Shown here one piece after another: positions 34,748 to 42,625 of a stretch of DNA of 49,329 nt. The notes beneath the pieces were generated by a model. The model was not told where the DNA came from. It worked only from the letters and a program-made list of their open reading frames with translations, and did no database searches. How positions within the stretch are numbered: the first letter of the stretch is position 1; each line of letters starts with the position of its first letter. Both the position numbers and the translations under genes were made by a program. This stretch comes from Pseudomonadota bacterium (GTDB lineage: Bacteria; Pseudomonadota; Gammaproteobacteria; Steroidobacterales; Steroidobacteraceae), in NCBI GenBank assembly GCA_947454465.1, contig CANGJP010000011.1:1-49329 (forward strand), given 5' to 3'.

Positions 34748-35703
34748 GTAAAAATGATAAAAAGCCGAAACCCCGTGCCCGGACGACGGGCCATACTTGG
34801 TGGGGGCAGCGTTGGATTCAAGCGCTTGAGCACGGGTCAAGGGATGTGGTGGCGCGGCTTGGTAAAGGTCGTGTCTATGCACGCGATGGTCATGTACAAG
34901 ATTTGAAAATAGCGGCGGGTAAAGTTATTGCTTTGGTCAAGGATGATGACTTGGAGGATTACCAGGTCAGTTTGCAGCTCGAGGTGTTCACCCCAGAGAC
35001 GTGGCAGCGTATTTTGCACACCATGAGTGAGCAGGCTCTATTTGTTGGGCAGTTGCTTAATGGTGAAATGCCAAAACAAATTGGTCATGTATTCCATGTT
35101 TGTGGAAAAAATTTATTTCCCACTAGTTTGCATGACATCGATGCAGACTGCAGTTGTGAAGATTGGTCCAGTCCTTGTAAGCATGTAGCGGCCACCCATT
35201 ATGTACTGGGTGAGGTACTGGATCGAGATCCATTTTTGCTTTTTGAATTACGTGGACGGAGTAAAGAACAGGTGCTTTCAGGATTGAGCCATTTGCGTTC
35301 AGGAGAATCGGGTGCAAAGCCAATTAGCGGTAACCTTATCAAGGTGACCAGCAATGATGTGGTTTGTTTAAATGAGTTATCTGCTGATCGCTTTGAGGAG
35401 AAGTCTTCAGAATTGAATTTAGTTGGTTTTGATTTTGATGTGTTAGCGATTTCTGGTTCGTTGTTGCGCAGTTTAGGTAAACCGGCTTCTTGGAATATTA
35501 GCGAATCTCCCGAAGAGCTGTTGACACCCTTGATCGTGCAAGCCAGAGATCTTGCATTAGAGATGGCCACTCATGTGAATCCAGAATCAATGCAGCAAGG
35601 TTGGATTTTATCTGGTGGTCGAGCGCGAAAAAATAAAATACGTGGCAATCAGGATTCAACGAGTTTGACGGATCAATCATCGGAGCATGATTTAGGTGAA
35701 TGA
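34744..35703 (+). CDS. SWIM zinc-finger protein
   Basis: A 319-residue protein whose SWIM motif CxCx6CxH is complete: Cys136, Cys138, Cys145 and His147 in DCSCEDWSSPCKH. The N-terminal block TWWGQRWIQALE and the GKVIALVKDDDLEDYQVSLQ segment are typical of bacterial SWIM proteins found beside SNF2 helicases. The motif binds zinc and is thought to mediate DNA or protein contacts. The start overlaps the helicase stop by 4 bases (ATGA). Residues after about 250 are charged and low in order. Confidence 0.92.
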   Translation: MSKNDKKPKPRARTTGHTWWGQRWIQALEHGSRDVVARLGKGRVYARDGHVQDLKIAAGKVIALVKDDDLEDYQVSLQLEVFTPETWQRILHTMSEQALFVGQLLNGEMPKQIGHVFHVCGKNLFPTSLHDIDADCSCEDWSSPCKHVAATHYVLGEVLDRDPFLLFELRGRSKEQVLSGLSHLRSGESGAKPISGNLIKVTSNDVVCLNELSADRFEEKSSELNLVGFDFDVLAISGSLLRSLGKPASWNISESPEELLTPLIVQARDLALEMATHVNPESMQQGWILSGGRARKNKIRGNQDSTSLTDQSSEHDLGE

Positions 35704-37144
35704 GCAGAAGAACAAACCCCTGCCCAATAGTTACTGGGTTCGTCCCAATCAGTTACTGGCTGGCGAGTATCCCTTGGTGCTCGATGAGCAGCAGTCTGTA
35801 ATCCGCTTGCAGGATTTATTGTCCGCTGGCGTGACTAGCTTTATTGATTTAACGGATCAGCACGAATTGACAAGCTATATGGATCGTTTGCCGGACACAT
35901 TTTCAGGTAAGTCGATTCAATATCAGCGCTTTGCCTTGATCGATCATGGCGTGCCGGAATCGATGCAGCGTATGACAATCATATTGGATGCAATAGATGC
36001 GGCCATTGCAGCAGGTCACTGTGTCTACGTCCACTGTCGTGCGGGTATTGGACGCACTGGTACAGTTATTGGTTGTCATTTGGTTCGTCATGGTCATCAT
36101 GGAGTTGAGGCCATAGAGGCCCTGAATATGCTCTGGTTGGATTCGGAGAGAAGTAAGCAGTGGGTGCACGTGCCCGAAACCGAAGAGCAAGAACTGTTTA
36201 TTCTGGAATTCAAAGAAGAGTATGTTGTTCAGTCTTTACCAACTCATCAGGACTCTCGTTTGAGCCAGTATCAAGGAGCCATTCTGGGTCTGATGCTGGG
36301 TGATGTATATGGTGGACTGTCTTTGGCTTCAACTGATCAAGTTTCAGTGGGTAATCTCGCTACTTCCAGTTGGAGTGGCAATGCCGCGATGTCCTGGGCT
36401 ATGGCTGATAGTCTTGTTCATTGTCGGGAACAGCGGCCACTAGATCAGATGCAGCGCTATCAGGCCTGTCATAAACAGGGAAAGTATACGGCACACTCTG
36501 AGCTCGACATCCTTGCTGAGTTGGTACAAAAATCGATAGGTCTATGGTTGTGGAAGCGCAATCCGCTTGCCGGTTCGCACGATCCAAGAATCATTGATGC
36601 GCACCCCTTAGTTCGTTCAGTGCCGGTGGTCTTGTTTTTTGCCTCTCGGCCTCAAGTGGCTATTGAACAGGCGGCAGAGTCGGCACGAACAACGTCACAA
36701 GCTCCCATTGTGTTAGATGCTTGTCGCGTCTTTGCTGCGTTATTGCTATCCATCATGGAGGGCGTGCCTATAGCGCACTTATTGCAGTTCAATACCGGTA
36801 GTGCTGCCGCCGCTTTGCGCGCTATCAAACTTAAACCCGAGCTGGAGCAGTTGATTAATGGTGGTTGGCGTACGGCAATCACCTCTCCTGCTGGTACGGA
36901 TTGTGTTTCGGTTCTTGCCAGTGCATGTTATGCGTTGGCGACAACCACTGATTTCCACGGTGCATTATCAAAGTCAGTAGCACATGCTACGCAGCCTGCA
37001 GTTGTAGGTGGGGTGTGTGGTGCACTGGCGGGCGTACTTTATGGATTGCAGGGATTGCCGATTGTCTGGCGTGAAACCTTGCCCAAAGCCAAAGATTTTT
37101 TGGTATTGGGTGAACGTTTGTTACTTGCCGCTCCGAGCGCATAA
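35696..37144 (+). CDS. Tyrosine/dual-specificity phosphatase fused to an ADP-ribosylglycohydrolase-like domain
   Basis: A 482-residue fusion beginning at GTG 35696, which overlaps the SWIM gene by 8 bases. Residues 10-175 form a phosphatase with loop HCRAGIGRTG (Cys114, Arg120) and a plausible acid Asp83; the NSYWVRPNQLLAGEYP start is typical of bacterial DSP-like enzymes. Residues 190-482 match the ADP-ribosylglycohydrolase (DraG/ARH) fold: GAILGLMLGDVYGG, then a helix AAMSWAMADSLV, and the C-terminal GGVCGALAGVLYG. The metal-binding motifs have decayed. The TDDT-type site reads SGNA (227-230) and the GGDxDT-type site reads ATQPAV (431-436). The second domain is therefore probably a binding domain, not a hydrolase. 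The phosphatase looks intact. Its target is unknown. Confidence 0.82.
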   Translation: MNEQKNKPLPNSYWVRPNQLLAGEYPLVLDEQQSVIRLQDLLSAGVTSFIDLTDQHELTSYMDRLPDTFSGKSIQYQRFALIDHGVPESMQRMTIILDAIDAAIAAGHCVYVHCRAGIGRTGTVIGCHLVRHGHHGVEAIEALNMLWLDSERSKQWVHVPETEEQELFILEFKEEYVVQSLPTHQDSRLSQYQGAILGLMLGDVYGGLSLASTDQVSVGNLATSSWSGNAAMSWAMADSLVHCREQRPLDQMQRYQACHKQGKYTAHSELDILAELVQKSIGLWLWKRNPLAGSHDPRIIDAHPLVRSVPVVLFFASRPQVAIEQAAESARTTSQAPIVLDACRVFAALLLSIMEGVPIAHLLQFNTGSAAAALRAIKLKPELEQLINGGWRTAITSPAGTDCVSVLASACYALATTTDFHGALSKSVAHATQPAVVGGVCGALAGVLYGLQGLPIVWRETLPKAKDFLVLGERLLLAAPSA

Positions 37145-37154
37145 GAATTATCTG

Positions 37155-38180
37155 ATGAAGTCACAGCGTATATTAGTACTGATGCACGAGACCTTGGTGC
37201 CGCCAGATAATCTTTTGGGTTTTAGTCCGCAACAGATTGATGAGTTTCGTACTGAATACGATGTTGTGCAGCAATTGAAAGCCTCTGGGCATCAAGTTCG
37301 TTGTTTAGGGTTGGGTGATAATCTTGATGAGCTGAGTGCGATACTTAAAGAATGGCGGCCGCATGTTGCATTTAATTTAGCTGAAGAGTTTCAGGGGTGT
37401 GTCAGTTACGATCAGCATGTCGTTTCATTCCTAGAACTGATGAAGCAACCCTACACGGGGTGCAATCCACGTGGTCTGATGTTGTCACGTGATAAGGCCT
37501 TATCTAAAAGATTGTTAGTATCCAATGGTGTTGCAACGCCAGAATTTTTGCTTTTTAAGAAAGGTCGAAAAATTGTGTTGCCATCAGGTTTACGTTTCCC
37601 CTTGTTCGTAAAGTCCGTATCTGATGATGCTTCGTTTGGAATTGCTCAAGCTTCGATTGTTTATAATCCGTCCAAGCTTAAGCAGCGCATTGGCTTTATA
37701 CACGAACAGACCGGATCAGATGCATTAGTAGAAGAATTCATTGTGGGACGTGAGTTGTATGTGGGCGTTATTGGTAATCAGCGACTGATGACGTATCCAA
37801 TTTGGGAAATGAATTTCGGTTCATCGCGTCACGACGGTAAGGCTATTGCGACCCGAAAGGCCAAATGGGATCGTGGATATCGGACTAAACACGGTATCGG
37901 TTCTCATCCTGCACGTGGTCTCTCTGATACTTTGAGCAAAGAAATCAGGCGTATGGCGTTGCAGGGATGCCGCGCATTATCGTTAACCGGTTATGCGCGC
38001 ATGGACTTCCGTTTATCTGATGAAGGTAAGCTTTATATGCTAGAGGCCAATGCCAATCCCTGTCTGACTGCGCATGAAGACTTTGCTCGCTCTGCCGCCA
38101 AGGCGGGGGATGATTTTGCAACATTACTCGAGCGAATTATCAGGTTGGGTAACAGTTATCGCTCCGTAGTAAAGACTTAG
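37155..38180 (+). CDS. D-alanine-D-alanine-ligase-like ATP-grasp enzyme
   Basis: A 341-residue ATP-grasp ligase from the ATG at 37155; the in-frame extension upstream lies inside the preceding gene and is rejected. Ddl-like features are the N-terminal domain with VAFNLAEEFQG and PYTGCNPRGLMLSRDKALSK, the ATP-binding lysine in FPLFVKSVSDDASFGI, the EEFIVGRELYVGVIG block, and the metal-binding GYARMDFRLSDEGKLYMLEA with NANPCLT. The normal ddl sits in the mra/ftsZ region, so this is a divergent paralogue, perhaps making a peptide-like or amino-acid amide bond. It ends the operon, 10 bases after the phosphatase fusion, and its stop overlaps that of the convergent FIST gene. Confidence 0.85.
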   Translation: MKSQRILVLMHETLVPPDNLLGFSPQQIDEFRTEYDVVQQLKASGHQVRCLGLGDNLDELSAILKEWRPHVAFNLAEEFQGCVSYDQHVVSFLELMKQPYTGCNPRGLMLSRDKALSKRLLVSNGVATPEFLLFKKGRKIVLPSGLRFPLFVKSVSDDASFGIAQASIVYNPSKLKQRIGFIHEQTGSDALVEEFIVGRELYVGVIGNQRLMTYPIWEMNFGSSRHDGKAIATRKAKWDRGYRTKHGIGSHPARGLSDTLSKEIRRMALQGCRALSLTGYARMDFRLSDEGKLYMLEANANPCLTAHEDFARSAAKAGDDFATLLERIIRLGNSYRSVVKT

Positions 38181-39373
38181 TTGGTGAGCGGGATGCGGCT
38201 GCGAAAAATTCCAAACACACTGGTGTAACCATGTAGGTACGTGATGCCTTGAACTGGACCGATCTCACCATTGCAGAAAAAGCCCCCGATAGGGACATCA
38301 CCGATCAATTGCTTGAACGTATTACAGTCATGGTCTGGGTGACCATAAAACTCTGAGCCGCGGCCTAAGCAAGAAAATAGCAGTACACCACAATTCTGTT
38401 GGCTAGGATGGTTTGAGCGATACTCGTTTAATAGTCGTTCCATATCCTGTGCAGATGTTTTTGCATCCCGCACATGCAGTTGTACCACGCTGTGTGGCGA
38501 GATGTTGGTGTTCACTAATAGTGCGCCGGTATCAGGATCAAGCCCAAGGATGGTTCGAATAAGGTAATCGCCAGATTGATATTGTTCGCGTTGTGATGTC
38601 ATGGCGACACCTAGAAATAGCGACTCAGTAAATAACTTGCGGTCGCTGCGTGTCAGCTTTTCATACAAGTCGGTGAGGGTGTCTCTTGGTGTCTTCCCAT
38701 CGAGTTGTAAAATTAGGTTTTCATGTGTTGCGTTAGCAAACATGGGTTCGCCAATAGGGCGGCAGCCTTGGGCAACGATCGTATCGACCTGGAGGTTGCC
38801 GGTGAGCGATAGGCATAAGGCGCCAGAGTGATAAACGTGATCATTCAACAACAGGCAGGGTAGTCCTGGATGTTCCATGCCGCTGACTAAGCCACCTAGT
38901 TTTACGCACTCTGGATAGTGCCGGTCAGCGGCTTTCAGAACGGCATCCGTATTGAAAGAAAACGGGTCGGTTAGCAGAATCTGGCAAGCGGGTGCAATGT
39001 GATGCAGATTCAATGCATTGTCCCAGAGACTGCGTTCGGCATACAGTGGTGGCATATCGGCTTGTTGTAAATGAACGCCCTGAATATCTATTTCAGGTAA
39101 TACCGCACCGATCAAGGATATTGCTGCATGGTCACCGGACTCGCGGCCTGCTCCAATAACGCTGAGGCCAAGACAGCCGAACAGTTGGGCAAACTCAAAT
39201 TCACGCCTGAGTAAGCCGGGGAGTGCGGCGAAGTGGTTGCGGTGGTGACTGCTGGCAAACACCAACACTAAGTCCGGCTCGCGGCCACCCAATGCCTCAA
39301 GTAGATGGTCAGCCGCTTGCGCCACCGCTTGCGTAAGTGAGCGTTCAGTTGCGCTGACGGAAGCCCAGAACAT
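38177..39373 (-). CDS. FIST-domain sensory protein (FIST N and C)
   Basis: A 398-residue soluble protein with FIST_N (about 30-220) and FIST_C (about 225-375) domains, thought to bind small ligands such as amino acids in signalling proteins. Recognisable parts are DLVLVFASSHH at the start, LFGCLGLSVIGAGRE, the CVKLGGLVSGM block, RTILGLDPDTGALLVNTNIS, and VLLFSCLGRGSEFYG with VPIGGFFCNGEIGPV near the C-terminus, all common to the family. There is no attached output domain, so it must act through a partner. Its stop codon overlaps that of the ATP-grasp gene, so the transcripts converge; metZ is divergent. Confidence 0.9.
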   Translation of the reverse strand: MFWASVSATERSLTQAVAQAADHLLEALGGREPDLVLVFASSHHRNHFAALPGLLRREFEFAQLFGCLGLSVIGAGRESGDHAAISLIGAVLPEIDIQGVHLQQADMPPLYAERSLWDNALNLHHIAPACQILLTDPFSFNTDAVLKAADRHYPECVKLGGLVSGMEHPGLPCLLLNDHVYHSGALCLSLTGNLQVDTIVAQGCRPIGEPMFANATHENLILQLDGKTPRDTLTDLYEKLTRSDRKLFTESLFLGVAMTSQREQYQSGDYLIRTILGLDPDTGALLVNTNISPHSVVQLHVRDAKTSAQDMERLLNEYRSNHPSQQNCGVLLFSCLGRGSEFYGHPDHDCNTFKQLIGDVPIGGFFCNGEIGPVQGITYLHGYTSVFGIFRSRIPLTN

Positions 39374-39475
39374 GATGATTCCTGATGGTTAATGAAAAAT
39401 TGAGGCTAGATATTAGCGCCTTGACGCGCTTGCAGGTACGCTAGTCATTCCTGAATAGTGCTGGATGATTATTCC

Positions 39476-40672
39476 ATGACTGACGATGCTTTCAATCACG
39501 ACGAATTTCAATTGGCTACACTGGCCATCCGTGCTGGCCATCAACGTACCCATGAAGGTGAGCATGGTGAGCCTATTTTCCCGACCTCTAGTTTCGTCTT
39601 TAATAGCGCGGCTGAGGCAGCTGCTCGCTTCGCAGAAGGGGCAACAGGTAATGTTTATTCGCGATTTACCAATCCAACGGTGCGCTGTTTCGAAGAGCGG
39701 TTAGCGGCATTAGAAGGCGGTGCATCATGCGTGGCAACTGCGTCGGGTATGGGTGCGGTGCTGAGTCTATGCATGGCCTTGTTGAAGTCTGGTGATCACG
39801 TGGTGTGTTCGGACAGTGTATTTGGTTCTATTACGACCCTGTTTAATCGTTACTTCACCAAATTTGGTGTTGAAGTGAGTTATGTGCCGCCGCAACAGCC
39901 TGAAAATTGGCGCAAGGCTGTTAGACCCAATACGCGGTTATTTTTTCTGGAGACCCCTTCTAATCCATTGTCTGTAATTGCTGATATTCGTGGGATTGCC
40001 GCAGTGGCGCATGAATACGGCATTGTCTTGGCCGTCGATAATTGTTTCTGTACGCCTGCCTTGCAAAGACCGATTGAGCTTGGCGCGGATGTCGTGATTC
40101 ATTCGGCTACCAAATATCTTGATGGGCAGGGCCGAATGGTAGGTGGTGCGGTAGTGGGAAGTAAGGAATTCGTTGGCAAAGACGTCTTTGGCTTTTTACG
40201 AACGGCAGGCCCGAGTATGAGTCCATTTAATGCTTGGGTGTTTTTGAAGGGGCTGGAAACTTTGGACTTAAGAATGCGTGCCCATTCGGCTGCTGCGATG
40301 GAGATTGCGCAATGGTTAGAGCAGCAGCCTAAGGTAACTGGGGTGCGCTATGCCGGGTTGAAGTCTCATCCGCAGCATGCACTTGCGGCCCGTCAGCAGT
40401 CTGCCTTCGGCGGTATTATCGCCTTTGAGGTTTCAGGTGGGAAGTCTGCTGCATGGCGCTTTATTGACGCGACGCGCATGGTGTCCATCACCGCTAATTT
40501 GGGCGATGTGAAAACGACCTTGACTCATCCAGCAACCACGACGCATGCCCGTATTTCAGCTGCGGAACGTCAGCAGGCAGGGATTACCGAGGGGTTGTTG
40601 CGGATATCCGTTGGATTGGAAGACTTGGTCGATTTGAAGGCCGATTTAGCTCGAGGGCTGTCGGCGATTTGA
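39476..40672 (+). CDS. metZ: O-succinylhomoserine sulfhydrylase MetZ
   Basis: A 398-residue Cys/Met-metabolism PLP enzyme that makes homocysteine directly from O-succinylhomoserine and sulfide. The PLP lysine is Lys213 in VVIHSATKYLDGQGR, and the GNVYSRFTNPTVRCFEERLA, ATASGMGAVLSLCMALLKSG and FLETPSNPLSV blocks are typical; the LDGQGR continuation is the MetZ pattern. I took the ATG at 39476; a GTG 18 bases earlier is in frame. No SAM riboswitch or other leader element is visible in the spacer. Homocysteine needs MetH or MetE for methionine; MetH would use the B12 imported by the btu genes, but it is not in the window. Confidence 0.92.
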   Translation: MTDDAFNHDEFQLATLAIRAGHQRTHEGEHGEPIFPTSSFVFNSAAEAAARFAEGATGNVYSRFTNPTVRCFEERLAALEGGASCVATASGMGAVLSLCMALLKSGDHVVCSDSVFGSITTLFNRYFTKFGVEVSYVPPQQPENWRKAVRPNTRLFFLETPSNPLSVIADIRGIAAVAHEYGIVLAVDNCFCTPALQRPIELGADVVIHSATKYLDGQGRMVGGAVVGSKEFVGKDVFGFLRTAGPSMSPFNAWVFLKGLETLDLRMRAHSAAAMEIAQWLEQQPKVTGVRYAGLKSHPQHALAARQQSAFGGIIAFEVSGGKSAAWRFIDATRMVSITANLGDVKTTLTHPATTTHARISAAERQQAGITEGLLRISVGLEDLVDLKADLARGLSAI

Positions 40673-41008
40673 TGAATTCTGTTAATGTCTTGGGGCTTGT
40701 TGTGGGCATGCACGGATTGCCTTGGAAAAAACATTGGCGTAATCTCAGCTTCAGTTCGTGTCGCCTTTGCCTGTTTTTTCTCTGGCTTGGCCAGCCGGGT
40801 TTAGCCCAAATAGCCAACTTCTGAAAAATCTGACTAGACCGCGAACCAAGGCCTGGGACCTGTATCGATCACACCGACAACCGATTGGACGCTAGTGTGG
40901 ACGAGGGCGGAGCCCGATGATGAACCAGGCCTCGCAGTGAACCAAGATGACGACAAAGAAGATGCGTTTCAGGGGATGCTCGAGGCTTTTCAGAGAGAAG
41001 TTATTGAT
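40673..41008 (+). promoter_or_regulatory. Long leader of the RRM protein gene, with candidate promoter
   Basis: This 336-base spacer has no gene I can support; the frame upstream of the RRM gene (from 40895) lacks any motif and reads as leader. A sigma-70-like promoter is plausible: TTGCCT (40717-40722), a 17-base spacer, TAATCT (40740-40745). It would give a leader of about 255 bases. Such leaders are common before cold-induced or autoregulated RNA-binding protein genes. A near-repeat GAACCAAGGCCTGG / GAACCAGGCCTCG occurs within it. Confidence 0.45.
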
Positions 41009-41347
41009 ATGACGAAGATCTATGTAGGCAATCTGCCGTTTTCAGCTAATGAAGGCGAAGTGCGCCAAATGTTTGAAGAGTTTGGTACCGTGAATTCGGT
41101 TGCCATGATTAATGATCGTGAAACCGGCCGTCCACGTGGTTTCGGTTTCGTTGAAATGCCAGATGCAGATGCGGCTAAAGCGATTGCTGCTTTGAACGGT
41201 AAGGAAATGGGCGGTCGTCCACTCCGTATCAATGAAGCTCAAGAGCGTGAACGCGGCGGTGGTGGCGGTGGTGGTCGTCGCTTCGGTGGTGGCGGTGATC
41301 GCGGCGACCGTGGTGGTTACGGCGGCGGTGGCGGTGGTCGTTGGTAA
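41009..41347 (+). CDS. RRM RNA-binding protein with Gly-Arg-rich tail
   Basis: A 112-residue protein with one RNA recognition motif: RNP2 IYVGNL at 4-9 and RNP1 RGFGFVEM at 43-50, then the [10 protein letters not shown] end of the fold. From about residue 81 the tail is almost all Gly and Arg (RGG-like, [15 protein letters not shown]). Small RRM proteins of this plan occur in cyanobacteria and many gammaproteobacteria, where some are cold-induced. The ATG at 41009 has AGAGAGAAG upstream. An intrinsic terminator follows, so it is monocistronic. Confidence 0.93.
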   Translation: MTKIYVGNLPFSANEGEVRQMFEEFGTVNSVAMINDRETGRPRGFGFVEMPDADAAKAIAALNGKEMGGRPLRINEAQERERGGGGGGGRRFGGGGDRGDRGGYGGGGGGRW

Positions 41348-41381
41348 TCAGCGGCAATTAGTCATAAATCAAATCATACAG

Positions 41382-41417
41382 GCCTCCACAGTGCAGCTCG
41401 CTGTGGAGGCTTTGTTT
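41382..41417 (+). terminator. Intrinsic terminator after the RRM protein gene
   Basis: A perfect 10-bp stem (GCCTCCACAG, 41382-41391, with CTGTGGAGGC, 41401-41410), a 9-base loop, then TTTGTTTT. It lies 35 bases after the stop. Confidence 0.9.
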
Positions 41418-41476
41418 TATCTGGAAGCCTGATCGTGAGTAGGGTGTGGTTCATCATAAACACCACGCCTGTTGAG

Positions 41477-42010
41477 TCATTTGCACTTCAAGCCCTGAAT
41501 TTGCTGCTGTGCCATGAAAAGTCCAATCAAGGTTTTGCCATCGCGAATTTCACCTTGATGCACCATGGCCATAACGTCCTCAAATGGTTGCCAGCTAATT
41601 TGAAATACTTCATGCGCTTCAGGTTGATTGGCGCACTGTTCAATGTCGCTTGCTAGATACAGGTGAATCACTTCAGTGAAAACACCGGGTGAGCTGACAT
41701 ATTCCCCTAGATAGTGCCAAGTTGAGGCGCGACAACCCGCTTCTTCTTGTAATTCTCGTTGAGCGGTGTGTAAGTGTGGTTCACGATGATCAATTTTGCC
41801 GGCAGGTAATTCCCAAAGCCAACCACCTGCGGCATGTCGGTATTGATATAGAAGGCAGACACGATGCTGGTTATCAATGGCCACAACGGCGGCACCACCG
41901 GGATGATGAATAATCTCCAGATCCGCCACGCTATCATTGGGGAGTCGCACCCTTTCGATATTCAGACGAATCACGCGTCCTTGGTAAATAAGGGTGTTGT
42001 CCTCAATCAT
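41477..42010 (-). CDS. nudF: ADP-ribose pyrophosphatase-like Nudix hydrolase
   Basis: A 177-residue Nudix hydrolase of the ADP-ribose diphosphatase type, cutting ADP-ribose to AMP and ribose 5-phosphate. The Nudix box spans 71-93 (starts GKIDHREPHLHTAQRELQEE, continues AGC). The upstream VCLLYQYRHAAGGWLWELPA and the following YLGEYVSSPGVFTEVIHLYL blocks fit NudF/ADPR-ase. Members are widely specific, so GDP-mannose and other nucleotide sugars are also possible. Its start is 65 bases from the next upstream small gene on the same strand. The ADP-ribosylglycohydrolase-like fusion 4 kb away is not in the same operon. Confidence 0.87.
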   Translation of the reverse strand: MIEDNTLIYQGRVIRLNIERVRLPNDSVADLEIIHHPGGAAVVAIDNQHRVCLLYQYRHAAGGWLWELPAGKIDHREPHLHTAQRELQEEAGCRASTWHYLGEYVSSPGVFTEVIHLYLASDIEQCANQPEAHEVFQISWQPFEDVMAMVHQGEIRDGKTLIGLFMAQQQIQGLKCK

Positions 42011-42075
42011 GAATCCGTCTCGCTATGGCTGGGATCGTTGATATGCCAACAATTATACCGAGACGCTGATCAGTA

Positions 42076-42270
42076 TTATTGAGGTTGTTTTTTTGCGCAG
42101 GCGATCCAGTGAGATAAGTTACGCATATTTGAAGTGAAGCTTTCCTCATCGTTCCAGTATTGCAGCCACTGTTGCAGCTCAGGGGTTTCGGGCGCGACAG
42201 TTTCTGCGGCTTCGCGCTGCTTACGTAACGCGCTTATAAAATCAATCTGCCGTTTGGTTTCGATATCCAT
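42076..42270 (-). CDS. Small hypothetical protein
   Basis: A 64-residue hydrophilic protein from the ATG at 42270, chosen because AGGTG lies 5 bases upstream; a longer in-frame version would begin at 42345. It has no signal peptide, membrane segment or motif I know; Trp and Asp/Glu are frequent (QQWLQYWNDEESF). It lies upstream of nudF on the same strand and could share a transcript. No function is offered. It may be real given the ribosome site, but it has no recognised relatives. Confidence 0.5.
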   Translation of the reverse strand: MDIETKRQIDFISALRKQREAAETVAPETPELQQWLQYWNDEESFTSNMRNLSHWIACAKKQPQ

Positions 42271-42625
42271 TACTGCACCTGAATGCCTGTCTTTATTCTG
42301 TTTCAAGTATCGGGTGGCTCCATGACGGGTGTGTGACAGGCTCAAGCATGAATGTATTTATTTGAATTTTAGGCTGGCGCCTCTGTCTGGGAGAGGTATG
42401 AGCTTTTCAAGTCGTGCCAACCATTGATTTCACGGTTTTCAGCAGTTACGGGCTGTCGTGTCGATAAAAGCCGCACCAAGTTATGAATCAGCCTGTCTAC
42501 AGACCTGATCTTTCTGATTTTTTTGGCTTTATTGGCTGGCTGGGATTAAAACCAGTGCGGTGACGGGTTGAAATTCAGTAAACTTGCTGGTTGCCCAATC
42601 TACTCCCTGCGAGGGTCTGAATGAA
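42271..42625. other. Intergenic region upstream of hss
   Basis: A 355-base divergent spacer with no gene I can support. It contains a short CCTCT/AGAGG hairpin near 42380-42397 and a TTGAAA near 42569, but no matching -10. At its end, ATGAAATGA (42621-42629) overlaps the hss start: a two-codon reading frame (Met-Lys-stop) 6 bases after GAGG. Confidence 0.4.

Noticed and set aside
41250-41345. GGC/GGT-rich repeats at the end of the RRM gene, resembling a repeat array
   Set aside because: They are codon-level repeats of the Gly-Arg tail, not a CRISPR or satellite.
41443-41469. Hairpin GGTGTGGT / ACCACGCC as a terminator of nudF
   Set aside because: 8 pairs with one wobble and an 11-base loop, but no U-run on the minus-strand transcript.
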